Assembly (NCBI GenBank): GCA_022059125.1
Contig: JAEUWY010000002.1
Coordinates: 3,596,001-3,660,000, forward strand
Reading direction: 5' to 3'
DNA length: 64,000 bases
DNA from: Corynespora cassiicola
Lineage: Eukaryota; Ascomycota; Dothideomycetes; Pleosporales; Corynesporascaceae
The translations under genes were made by a program, and so were the position numbers. This document shows positions 10,628 through 22,039 of this stretch, piece after piece. Numbering within the stretch: position 1 is the first letter of the stretch; the number at the start of each line of letters is the position of its first letter. The notes below the pieces were generated by a model that was not told where the DNA came from, searched no databases, and worked only from the letters and a program-made list of their open reading frames with translations.

Positions 10628-12920
10628 GATTGGCCTCGGCGTGGCATCCGTTTTGGGGGGTGGGTCGCAGCGTACAGCAGTCGTCCATACCCCCCATAGG
10701 TTTCTTTGGTCACAATCCCAGCAAATTCATCTGCGGTTCGAATCATTCTAGAACGGGGCTAGACCAGGTGCATCACTGCACAGCCAGTTGCGCTGCTGAT
10801 TGGCTTCGAAAGACTTCGAAAGGGTTGTCGTGAGGTGTTATACCATGCATTATCAAGGCAAAAGGACACGGATACCTCACCGGTTTGCATTCTTGTCAAT
10901 TCGTCATAGAGGCAGAGGAGTTTCGGGTATCCAGAGCAAGATTACGCTCACAAAGGTTCGGCTCGGGCGGCGTTTTGGCCTTTCATTATACCCTTTATTG
11001 GCCGTTCGGTCTTGATTCCAGGCGTTTGTCTGACATTGAATAATCATAATCTTCATTCTAGAACTAACTGTGCACCTTGCCCGAATTTGCCTGTGTGTGA
11101 TGCGGTCGACATTTGTGGTTTGCCTGCGCTACTGCGGGTCGTTGACCTAGGTCGTGGTGCAGAGTGGCGGTCAATGGATATGTCGGGTAGCCAGCCAAGG
11201 GCTCCACCGACGATGCTGACGATGATGGACAGGGTACGATCGATGTCCGACTGGTCGCTCATCGACATCTTGTTTCCGATGTTCTAACACCGACCCAAAT
11301 TCTGCGAGTGCCTCTAACCAGCAACAGTAGTTTGATTCTCGCAAAATCATCACAGGGCCTTGGAGACAGCCTGCATGTGCACACTACTACGTTTGCCCGT
11401 CTGTCCTCACAGTGCGGTCTGAGTCAATCCTTTTCCCTGGAGTGTTTTTTTTTGTTTTCCCCGCCAGTAACGCACGAGTAGCAGCATCCGGCCTAGGGGG
11501 CGGACTGCGCCGTACACTAGCAAGCTGGTACCGATGTCTTGACACCACCGGCCTCGCAAGAATCCGGAAGGTCACGTCGGCGTCAGGCAACTACAACATA
11601 GTCTGATCAGGCCGCAGAAACGGTCGACTCCAAGTCCGTTCGTAAAGCCCTGTTCAAAGGGGAATAGTAAGAGTGTTTTTCTTCCCCTGTCCAGCTGCGC
11701 AGCAATTGCTAGATTGGAGCAAGAAAGCCTCGCCCATGTACTTACTTCTGGAGCAAGGGATACACGTTATTTCTTGGCTAGTCGAGAGGGGCGGGCGTGG
11801 GGAAGACTCAAACCAGCTAGAATGAAACGGGAACGGCTGTCAGGCGAATGTAATAGGCATCAACGAGTCTGCCTTATTCCGTGGGCCATTGCGCCTTTAC
11901 GCGCTGCCGGGGGCCAAATCCTCTCATGACTAGGCGAGTAAGACAACATTACCTGAAACAAGAAAGCACATCGTCATGGCTTGGTCGTGATGCGGGAACT
12001 TGAGTAATCGGATGAGTGTGACGCGCGCCGACCAAGTGCAAAGCTTCTAGAAGGGGTTGTCATTTCCCGCCCGTCCGTGGGAGAGTGGTGGGTGAGACAT
12101 GCGGAACGTCCGCCACGTGGGTCTAGAAAACGGGAGGGCGCATAGGGCTGCAGCTTCTGCCAACGGCCACGAGTAAGCTGACCAGGGAGCAAAGCCGCAC
12201 AGGTGCCATTGGGACTGCCAGAGGCCCGGGGAGTCGATTGTACCACCTGGGCCAGGGGAAGCTCTGGCGATCCTGGCGATTCTCATGCCCAGGGGAAGCG
12301 ACGCGGCGTTCGACTGAGATTCTCCGAGCGCCCACATCCGCCCCGTGCGTGTCTACACAGCAGACGCTGTAGTACCGCCGCCGGGGTCCATGGGAACTGT
12401 GGCGCTCTTGAGTAGGCAGAGCACTGCGATGCCGTAGCCCCGGCCCCATCATGGCCGTTGCAAAATGGTGGGGATTGATGACGATAACGATGATGAAGGA
12501 GCAGAGCGCGGTCCAATGGCAGGGGCAATTCAGGAACGGCGCATTCAGTGTGCTGTTATTCCCATGGCCTGCGCCAGCCTGCATCAACGCCTGCAGCATC
12601 TTGCTCAGCTGGTCAGCCCGTGAGGCGTCTGGACTGGTGCGATCGGCGGACCCAGAAGCGACGATTGGGGAGTGATGATGGCGAGGATGATGAGCAAGCA
12701 GCAGTGGGAGCTGCACTCCGCCCTTTGCCCAAGCCCAGCATCCCGCCCATGGCGGGCGACGGGGCGGGAGTAAGCATTGGCCTGGGCCGAGAGAGGCAAT
12801 GGATGGGACGGAGAGACAGCAGCAGCAACGGCTTGCGGCGGTGACGGTGGTGGTGGTCGCGGGAGCAGTAGAGCAGCGGTGGAGAGGCCTAGCGCGGTGC
12901 CAAAAATAAGAGCAGGGGTG

Positions 12921-12978
12921 GTGGCAGGCGGTGGCAGGCGGTGGCAGGCGGTGGCAGGCGGTAGCAGGCGGTAGCAGG
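12921..12978. repeat. 10-bp minisatellite, about six copies
   Basis: Six head-to-tail copies of GTGGCAGGCG. The last two carry a G-to-A change (GTAGCAGGCG). The 10-bp period shifts the reading frame with each copy, so the array is unlikely to be coding. Confidence 0.9.
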
Positions 12979-13682
12979 TGGGGGGCAGAAGACAGCACGC
13001 TAAGGCCGGAAGCGGTCACGTTACCGTCTCGGGACCTTTGTGACGGCACTCGCGGAAGCGGTCCCTCACGTCGACCTCGCCCACCCCCTCCCGTGGACCC
13101 ATGGACCCATCCCCGCGGCATCGCGAACGGGCAAGCCACCTGTCTCGGATCTGGCGTGCGTGCTGCACGTCGCGGTCTCTTGGGGACCTGCCCGCCAGCG
13201 CGGCAGCCGCTGCCCGCCGCCGGATGGCTGGCTCGTGCCAAAGCCGGCCAGAGGCAGGCCTGGACATGCAGACGGACGTGGACATGGACGTGGACATGGA
13301 CGACGTCGACGGCCAGCAGCTTCAGGAATCCACGTCAGAAACTCACACTGCCTCCCCCTCTGCCGCTCCTAGCACCTGGCCACGGCCGCCCTCCTCTATT
13401 CCAAGCTGCTGGCTGACGCCGAACGGCCGGGCTGTCAGACTGGAGCACCAGACCAGCCATGCTCTGGCATTGCCCGTCACTTGCGACGTTGCTGCACGAC
13501 ATGACTGGACATGGGTCGCCGCCGCCGTGGCATGGGACGCTTCGAGAGCCGACACGGCCTTTTTCGCAATATCCCATTTCTGCACACCTGCCCCCCCTCC
13601 GCATCGTCTGCACCCTCTGCGCCCGCTCTGCCCCAACGCGAACCGGCCATGGGCGCACCGTCCGCACCCACGCTCGTCTGCG

Positions 13683-13749
13683 CCCATGCCCATCCATGCC
13701 CATCCATGCCCATGCCCATGCCCATGCCCGCGCCCGCGCCCGCGCCCGC
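13683..13749. repeat. CCCATG / CCCGCG hexamer array
   Basis: A run of CCCATG units, some separated by CCAT, passes into CCCGCG units. It produces repetitive Met-Pro or His-Ala frames on either strand and explains several spurious open frames here. Confidence 0.85.
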
Positions 13750-14203
13750 TGGTCTACGCAGCGCCCTCCCCTGCCCTGGACCTCTCCGGAAGGAATTGTG
13801 GCATCTCGAAGCCCCACCCAATGGGAGCCGCAAAGTGCATGCTAACGCAGATCAACCCAAGCTGAAGAGCCCCAAGGAGCGAACGATCCATTCCTGCCGC
13901 AGCCGGACGGGACCACGCCTGCGGTCTATTCACCTTCTGAACAGGTCGGCCAGCCGTCATTCATGGCTGTGCTAGCTTCCCTCTTGCTGCCCCATTCCAT
14001 TGCACCCCATCCCATCCTACCTAATCCACCCCGTCGTCCCATCTTAGCAAACCATCGGTGCACAGTCAGCGCCTGTTCTCAGAGCTGCTGCTCCGTCCCG
14101 TTGCCTGATTGACCTGCAGTAGGCTCAACGGCCGCCTTCACTCTGCGGCCCACACCTGGTCTTGCTTCTTGCTTCTTGCTTCCCCGTCCTCCTACCTTGC
14201 TAC

Positions 14204-14210
14204 TATATAA
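14204..14210 (+). promoter_or_regulatory. TATA-like element
   Basis: TATATAA lies 233 bp upstream of the start codon of the Cys-rich small protein and is followed by a pyrimidine-rich leader typical of fungal core promoters. Confidence 0.4.
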
Positions 14211-14442
14211 TCTAGCTCCCGCTCGACTCTGATACCCCCTCCACTCCATTCCGCAAGTCTCCGTCACTACTCCATCCTCCCATCTGGCCTCCCTCCCGCA
14301 GTTGAAGCGTCAAGCTCTGTTGTCGTTTGATCCTCCCGCATCCTCCCCGCCGCCGTTGCTCCTGTTGCTCCTGTTGCTCCCGTCCCCGGTGGCCCGCAAG
14401 CATTCACGGCCATACATCTACCGTACACCCTCTGCCACCACC

Positions 14443-14685
14443 ATGTGCTATCAAGTCGTCGAACGTTACTCGGTCTGCCGATGCCTTTACTACAAGCACG
14501 CCATCGACCCTTGTGCCGCCCACGGCCAGCGCGGCCACTCTGTCCAGGAGAAGACGGTGCTCGTGGGATATGCATGCAGTCTCCACAGTAGCCACAGGCC
14601 TGAGGCCTTGTACGATCTACATGGCGCGGGCGTGCTCCCAGACTCTGGGTACGGCAGCGCCGCCTATCCCTCCGGCCAATGTTAA
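14443..14685 (+). CDS. small conserved cysteine-rich protein
   Basis: A single exon encoding 80 aa, starting MCYQVVERYSVCRCLYYKHAIDP and ending PSGQC. Five Cys lie in the first 35 residues (CYQ, VCRC, DPCA), with a sixth in VGYACS and a seventh as the last residue; the spacing could bind zinc. I recognise the N-terminal pattern from small uncharacterised proteins in other Sordariomycetes and know of no function. There is no signal peptide, so it is probably cytosolic or nuclear. The start is the first ATG in a good context (CCACCATG) after a pyrimidine-rich leader. It stands alone, with several kilobases of gene-poor DNA on both sides. Confidence 0.72.
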   Translation: MCYQVVERYSVCRCLYYKHAIDPCAAHGQRGHSVQEKTVLVGYACSLHSSHRPEALYDLHGAGVLPDSGYGSAAYPSGQC

Positions 14686-15608
14686 AAGCGCCCAATTCCT
14701 CGACAGACGAGTCAAGCGCTGCGTCCACGGATGCGATCGCACGATGCCGCCCTCGTCGGAAGCTGCCACGCCAATGGTTCTGTGATTGCTCCACCTAGCG
14801 CGCAGACCATTTCCACTTCTTTGAGCCGGCCTCGGATGCGCCGCCACGGACCAAGGCCTGGGGCGCATCCCTTTGGTTTTGATTTTATTTTATTTTCTTC
14901 TTCTTCTCTTTTTTCCCCTCTATTTCCCCCCCTCGGTACTATCATTCTACAGCTTGGGCATTGATACGGAGTTTGGCAGGGCTCGGGCTTGGAAGGCCGG
15001 ACTGGGCACATGAGGGGGAGGTTTGGGGGTTGGAGGATGCTCTTGGCATGTACGATCACGACAGATGAACTTGCATGACCCCTCGGTCACGGGAACTGGG
15101 CGCATAGCATTGGAGTACTTTTGGGCTTGCGGGAGTCGTTGCTTTGGGATCTGTTCGGTTTCTCTTCTCTTTTTTTTTTCTCCTCCCTGGTTCCTTGTTG
15201 GTTTTCCCCATGTTTGCTTCTTCAGCGGTGGAGTTCGCAGAGCGGCATCTGGCTCGGCGCCTCGTCTGATGTCGAGTGTCTAGCATAGCGGAATCTTTAT
15301 TTTTGATAGATGCGAGTCTGCCTTGCGCCGGCTCGGACTCCAACCCGATTTGTCCTGATACGGCAGAATACGTGCAGCTGGCGAAAATGTGACCACGGCA
15401 TGTGCATGCTGTGCTGTGCGTGTTGGGCGGAGGGTGCCCAGGTGGGCTTGACTCGTGGCGTGTGCCGTCTCTGGAACGCTGCAGCGCTGCTCGTCCAGAC
15501 AGGCAATGCTGGCAGCAGTGCTGGCAGCAGGTTGCCGCGCCGGATGCTCACTGCTCAGCTTCGAGCTGGGTACGTCACGGCCGGCCATGGGTCCAGGGCT
15601 TCGCCGGC

Positions 15609-15660
15609 CCTCGCCCATCCTCGCCAGTCCTCGCCAGTCCTCGCCAGTCCTCGCCAGCCT
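15609..15660. repeat. 10-bp tandem repeat, about five copies
   Basis: About five copies of TCGCCAGTCC in tandem, the first and last copy diverged. The period is 10 bp, like the array at 12921. Confidence 0.85.
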
Positions 15661-17154
15661 GCTGTGCGTTAGCACGCCGCCGCTAGGGCCGCTCCCAACA
15701 CCGCTTCTTCACCACCCTCGACCCCCGCCCAGCATACTGCGAGAGCCCTTTCAGTCGGTGTGAGAGCCGTCACGCCCTCGCGCCGCCGCTGCCCGCGCCC
15801 CGTCGCCCGCCCGAGAGGAGGCCACTATGGACCGGATGCGCTCTGCTCTCGCCGCCGGCGCCCGTTTCCGCCCAAGACGTCGGTCATCCCCGTCAGTCGC
15901 CGTATTCCCCAGATCTCGCGCGACGATCGAGGGCCATTGTCAGCCCTGCGGTGGCGAGCTGCAGCTGCTACCTCGCCCTGGCCACTGCCACGGCCGTCGG
16001 GAGCCCTCTGTAGAGACTCGCCGGCGAGTCCTCGAGGTCACCGCAGCCATCAATCGGTGCCGAAGCCAGATGCGCGGGCAGGGCACAGCAACCTCACCCA
16101 TCCGCCGTCAAACTAACGACCATGTCTTCCGGCTGCGCCTATTTTTGGCCAAGTCGAGTGCCCTGTTCTCTCTCCCGCTGCTCTCCGCTCCAGCATTCTC
16201 CATCACGCGAACCCCATTCCTCTCTCGTGCCTATCGCTCTCGGCCTCGCCCTCACGGCGTCCGTCGGCTTGTGCCGCGCCCTGTACACGTCGACCGTCTC
16301 CGCGACTGCACCTGCATCTGCACCGAGTCTGCCCTCTCACGCTGAGTAGCCATCGAGGCATCCCGCAGCTCTTTCGCGTCTCTTTTCTATTTCGAGCTTG
16401 TCATTGCCCGTAGCGCTGCCGGATCTGCCCCGCCGTCCAATGGCCGCCGCCGCTGCTCGTCAACGACTAATCCATGCGCCCTCGCTTCAAAGCTTGGTCC
16501 TACACTTGGAGCACCATGCGAACGCCTCCCGCTCGCATATCTTAGTCCACCCTCCGATGAGGCTTGCGCATTATCGCAAGAGCCACGTCTCGCCATGGCC
16601 CGGGCCTGACATCTTCGCGTCTCCCCAACCGGCCACGTACTGCCATGCTGCTGTCTCGTAAACCCACGTCCCGGGCACCGTTCTGGCAATAGACCCTGCC
16701 ACTTGTGGGTATTTTTTTCCACGGCCCTCGGGAAGGAATGCGGGCTGCCACTTCGACCAAACTTACCACCACTACTACAAGTCCACTGCATTATGCAGCG
16801 GGGAGCTGCTGTGAATCCCGATCGACATGCTCTGCTCGTATCTGCCACAGTGGTGCTGTACCCATTCCTCTAGAGCTCCCGTCGAGCTCCCGCCCTTGAC
16901 TCGTCTTTTCCCATTACACCGCTGCGTAATCGCTGATGCTTTTTAGGCGAATTGGCAATCAAAATCTCACACCGAAAGCTCTCATCGTCATCTTTTCCCA
17001 AGCCTAGTCAAAAATACACTACGCCCAAGGGAACATAGCGTTGGTACATGTGCCGAATTAGTACGTGGCTGTGCTGCAAAGCAGCGGATCAACACCATAC
17101 GCCCACCACAGCCACTAGCGTGTTTGTTCAAGTCAGTTCGGCTCTTTGCACATC

Positions 17155-17649
17155 TTACACAAGTCCCGCCTTTCCTAGACGACCACTCTGAATTTTCCTA
17201 CTCGCCCTATCCCTGGAGCGGTCTTGGCCTAGAGGATCCTGGCTTTTAGTATCCTGGAGGAATTTTCTGCGCCATGTGCGTGTCGGTGCCTTGAAGCTGC
17301 TCTTCTGACTTGGCGTACCCAGCGCCTGGGCTACGGCGTTTCCTGCAAGTTTTGTTACAGGATCCTCTACATGCTTCCGTATGACGCGACTGTCATCTCG
17401 ATCGCCCACTTCGCGTGTGGTTATGTCCGAGCATTATTCATCAGCATTATTGTAAACCACAACCGGAGAAACTGTTTTCTCGCTTCCCGTGCTCTTCTGG
17501 CGCCCGCGGGAATCGGCGTATAGCCCGTATTTGGAATTAGGGTAATTCTGACGTCGTGGAGCCTGGCCCCCACCGATTAGACCTTTCTTCCGCGCTGGCG
17601 CGGGGTCTGCAACTACCTGTGGCCTTGCTGGACCCCCTCTGCCAGGCAA
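17155..17649 (-). pseudogene. decayed reading frame of unknown family
   Basis: One minus-strand frame runs from about 17649 to a stop at 17155 and is broken by a single in-frame TAA at 17436-17434. The translation on both sides looks protein-like rather than low-complexity (QVVADPAPARKKGLIGG and NYPNSKYGLYADSRGRQ before; VIRKHVEDPVTKLAGNAVA and TWRRKFLQDTKSQDPLG after). There is no ATG at the front, and an in-frame TGA lies just upstream. It may be a relic of a larger gene or chance; I do not recognise a family. Confidence 0.3.
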
Positions 17650-20600
17650 CAGTCCAACTCGTCAGGACCACTTTGTTTCGAAATGTGGTCAACGCAACCA
17701 ATTGGTGCGGTAGCCTCCGAATTACGTGAGCTGTTATATTAGAGCACCCCCCCGAGCAATCATCAGCTTAATATCGACCCCACTCTTTGGGAAAATTTGT
17801 ATTTTCGCCGTGTATGGGCGCGATGATGGACGCTTGAACTCTCCTGGAATAGCCATGATGACTTCGTGGGCGTAAGGACCCTCCCGGGCTGGGGTGTACT
17901 GCGCCTCCACTTGACAACGAGTACGATTCCCTCATGCAATCTCATCACCGGACCATGAGTTTGCCGTGTGTCGGGTGGCTCGTGTTGGTTCGGTCGGCAG
18001 AGCAGCCTTGACCGGATGTTTCTGCTGTGAACCATGCCCGACCGTATTACCGATCCTCTTGCCGGGACGGCATCTGTCAAGGCTTTGATGTGCTTTATTC
18101 TTTTGAAAAAGCTAGACACGCCAGCTAACTGTTCGGACTTCCAAGGAATGTTCCTAATTTTTTTCGGGTCGCCAAGACGGCATCGTACGCCAACTGCCAC
18201 TCCTCGGTTGTTGGCAACATTAAGGCGTATAGCTGATTATGCTAAAAGACAAGCTAAAAATCTGGAACCTGTCGCTTGTATTTTAGGACAGCCCAGGGAG
18301 CTGTTCCCATTCGTTCCACTCTGCGCTTCCGCTTGAACCGCTCGCGTTAGGTTTGATCGTGAATGGCCTGATCTTTGCCCTGTGGAGATTGGCAAGCGAA
18401 GAGTCTTCTTTTGTTCTGTGGGAATACTACTTCTCCGGCTCGTTCCCCTGTTGTGACTGATGCCGAAGGGCATGGAGAGGCGCTGTGCTGCGCCACCCTG
18501 AACCCTACCAGTTACGAGCACCCACACTCATAGTCGCATGTACTATAACCCATGTGACCCGCTCTTCCTCAACCAAAGCTACAGTCTCTTCCTTCTATCT
18601 CTTAGCATGATTCTTTCCGCTATAGTCCCTCTCGTGCGGATACGCCTTTGCTGGGATCAGTCGGTCCCTCGCCGGCTCGTGATGCCAATACCAGCATCAA
18701 ATCAGAACTCCGTTCATCATCATTCTTTCTAAATCGGGTTAGATTCTCTTCCTTCTCTTGTCCAATTCCTAAAGCCATCTTCAACGCCACAACTTCGTCT
18801 GTCTTGCCTTTTCAGCTGGCTTCCTTTTTGTCAGACCTGTCTGCCTCCTCCTGGGCTCATGACGCCACGTGGATGCGTGCGCGGCCTTGGCATTTCCCAT
18901 GACTCAAAGTCCAAGTCGGATACGGTAATTGCTTTGGAATTCACCTTTGCTAGTCTTGTGAAACGGTTCCCTCCGAATGACAGAATGGCCGCTACACAAG
19001 GCAATGCTGACTGCAGTATAGCGCCACCGCTACGAGCGTGAACCTTTTTGCCTTGAGATGCCCGTTGATCGGTGAAGATTTGCCTGACTTGGAGGCAATA
19101 TACATCGCTTGTCGACCAGGGTCCAATATATGGAATCGTTTTCAACTGCGATACCTCTCTATTTCCGGTCAACAGCAGTGCCATTGTCTCACGTTTGCCT
19201 TGCCGGCGCGGTATCGCTAGAGGTGTTGACCAGATGGGCTGCTGATGGTGCGAGCGAGGTCTCGTGAGAGTTGGGAAGTCCTCCATCCTCCTTATCGTCT
19301 GCCCTACCATGTTTGGTCATTTATCAGGCTCCACGTCCCGCTAGGGAACTCTTACGGTCCATGTGCTCGGCGACGCTCCATCATGTCCCTTGTGTATTGT
19401 GACTGACTTGTGGCAACTCGCAAAGAGATAGAGTAGCAACCTTTTAGATGATTGACTCTAACTGTATTCCAAGCTCTTGCACTTTAAAGACTTTGTACGA
19501 CGCGCTGGTATCCTTTACATTTTATATTCCAGTATTCCCGCTTTTTCATTCAAATTTCAGTTCTAGTCGGTATCTGCAAAGTTCAAGGGGCGATCTCGAG
19601 ATGAGGATACGTTAACGGGAGAGTGCGTCGATATGCTCAATAAACTTGTCGCGTCCGAGGAGCATTCAAATCTGTGATTGAAGTTTGGTATTCTGTGAGT
19701 AAATTATGTTCCCTTTATCGCTAACTAATCATGGGGAGGACGTATTTCTGCGCAGGGGGGTGGATATGTGTTTCCAATCGACTTAGCAGTATAATTACGT
19801 ATGTCATATATACATATGTGTATATGATTGTAAGACGAGAGAAAGAAAAATTTTGAGCAAGGAGCCTGCTCAAATGCCATACTTGATGTTGCCTCGCAAC
19901 ATCGGCACATTGAAACCGTCAAAGAAGTTAACGAAAGGAAAGGTAGGAAATGGTAGAAGACGTGCTCACACCCAAGACACAGCAGTCACCCTATCCATAT
20001 GTCCTTCTGGCAGGAACCCAGAGTCAGAAAGAACTCAGGTCAGGCCTCTGAAACGGTCAGCGCGCCATCTTATGCTGGACTACGCCGCAACCACACGCTT
20101 AGTCCGGAAGTACCGAGCGCCCCATACTTGATATTGTCGAGCGCCATCCACAAATCCAGCATTTTTAAACGAAGAGCTACTTAATAGTAACGTTAATTAA
20201 GACATTTACGGACCATGGCTACGGATTGGGAAGTCCATTCGCTGGGCGGAGATGCGGCAGAGCGCTCCGGCTGAATGGATGTCTTGCATATATCATCAGA
20301 CCGGCGCTTGATACGACTCATATCTAATCATTATTTCATCCAGAGGGTATTTTCGGGTCCATGATTCCGGTGGTAAATGATCCCGAGGCACGCCATCGTA
20401 TGGTTTTTGACCTGGGTCTTCCTGGTTTGCGACAACGCCCGTGGAGATATCGGACACTCGTGAGCACCGTCTCCCGTCGCTTTGGTCCGGAAATGCGGAG
20501 GCTAGACTGAATGAGTGCTTTTGACGCTTCAAAGGCGAAAATGAAGTCAGACTGCTGGAGGCAACCAAAGGCTGACGCGCCGTTTTCTGACCGGAGGCGT

Positions 20601-21888
20601 TTGTGAGCCATTTTCGATCAGCGTGACGTTTGTGAGCAGCCCGAGGAATGTATCTTCGAAGCGCAAGCACCGCGGTAAACTTTTTTCCAAGGTAACGATA
20701 ATACTAGAAGATATGCTGAAGTGGGTTCCCACTAGACCAGTGTCTAGGAGTTGTAGTCTCATCGTGACTACGAACACGACTAAAAGCCCAAGTTTCTTTT
20801 TCTGCACATTGAAAGAATTGGGCATGGTCCAGGCGCCCCATAATTATTTTCTGCCTATTCCTTTATCCCTTTTCATTCATTTGCATATAGCCGGGCGTAA
20901 ATCTTACACTTTGGATCGTTCTGGCGTGTTAGGTTTTCCTCGAGCAGGCAGCCATCTTTGCGGCCCCAACTACCACCATACGTAGAAAGAGCCAGCAACG
21001 CAGAGGTGAGATTTTCTAGGATTGCAAAAAGAAAATCAGAAAAAAAGGGGGAATGAAAACGAAAAGGTTCGAGGATGATGCATGTTTGCTTGGATTTCTA
21101 ATCCAAAGGTTGTCGCGAGAGATGAGCTTGGCGAATGTAACGTAGACAAGTACCTAATACGTGAACCAGCATGCGAGCTTGGCAACGGCGGGCAGGCTAC
21201 CAATTCGTGTATTCTAATCCTCACTGTCCGAATATGAGTGCGAGAGAGTTCCATACAACCGTCACAGCCCCAAACAATACTGGTCAAAAGATCCCACGTG
21301 TCCAAGGCTGGGAACTTGTGCGCGAACCTCCTACCCTGGTACAATGCCTCTTGCACACCTCACCTGTCTCCATAATGCCACCCCTCCCCCCTTTTCCTTC
21401 CAAGCTCAGACTAACCCTCACGTGCACAGCCCCCCCCAATAGCGCCCGCGGGCACCGTCAGTGGCGGCCTTACTCAGTCGCTCCACGCTTCCATCATCGC
21501 ATTCCGTAATCACTCACCATCGCCAATGCATGCGGGACGAACCTGAAACACGACACATCATGTCAGCACGCAACGTCCACCCACCCACGCACCCACACAT
21601 GCGCACAAAAAAGGGCCATGCCATGCCATGGCATTTCGCATAACCGCCACCAGCATGACACACGGGATGATGATGCGTTGCTGATGGTGTTGGAAATCAC
21701 GATGGACTATCTCCGGACCGGCCTCCGAATACATACCAAGGCAGGCCCAAAATCTGACGCGAGGTGACGGGTCCCGGGAATAGATGGTAGGGGTGGCTGT
21801 TTGAGTGCGAGGGCAGAATCGGACATTCTCACTATTTTTTTCTGTGCTTATCTCTGATGTTGATTTCTCGTATGCTTTATTTGGCTGT

Positions 21889-22016
21889 GGTCTGAAACCG
21901 AAGAGTATTTTCCAGTTGTGGAAATTTAGGAAGAAATTTACATCATGTGCTTGATTCGGCCATGATATGAAACTGAGGAGTATTTGCCAATTTTGGAGAT
22001 GGAAGAAAAATTTACC
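21889..22016. repeat. imperfect tandem duplication, about 63 bp
   Basis: Two adjacent segments, about 21889-21950 and 21956-22016, share the pattern TGAAAC-GAGGAGTATTT-CCA-TT-TGGA followed by GGAAGAAAAATTTAC with scattered substitutions. They lie immediately beyond the stop codon of the zinc-finger gene, probably in its 3' UTR. Confidence 0.6.
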
Positions 22017-22039
22017 TCCGCCACGGCTCGCTGCCTTTG

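Larger units (their letters stand above)
10628..14442. other. gene-poor stretch with tandem repeats
   Basis: No supportable protein gene was found. Long open frames at 12-13.9 kb occur on several strands at once, are Arg/Pro/Ala-rich, and arise from GC-rich low-complexity sequence. Tandem repeats lie at 12921-12978 and 13683-13749. The last 240 bp is a pyrimidine-rich leader with TATATAA at 14204-14210, likely the promoter and 5' UTR of the small gene at 14443. Confidence 0.5.
14686..22039. other. long gene-poor region
   Basis: More than 7 kb without a gene that I can support, apart from one decayed frame (17155-17649). Frames at 15.8-16.3 kb are Arg/Pro/Ser-rich GC artefacts. Composition turns AT-richer after 17 kb. 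A tandem decamer lies at 15609-15660 and an imperfect direct duplication at 21889-22016. Confidence 0.5.

Noticed and set aside
10733..10748. B-box-like GGTTCGAATCA
   Set aside because: No A box upstream at the right distance and no pairing stems.
12123..13241. 372-codon minus-strand open frame
   Set aside because: It spans the 10-bp minisatellite, is Arg/Pro/Ala-rich, overlaps equally long frames on the other strand, and has no domain-like motif; a GC-rich artefact.
13101..13865. 254-codon plus-strand open frame with DVDMD and PCPCPCPRPRPRP repeats
   Set aside because: Its composition comes from the CCCATG/CCCGCG array, and competing frames exist on both strands.
15827..16345. 172-codon plus-strand frame
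   Set aside because: Arg/Ser/Pro-rich with no recognisable motif, and it overlaps other frames.
18831..19310. 159-codon minus-strand frame
   Set aside because: Plausible composition but no start context, no motif and no neighbouring exons; left unannotated.
20296..20670. 124-codon minus-strand frame
   Set aside because: No family motif and alternative frames overlap; insufficient support.
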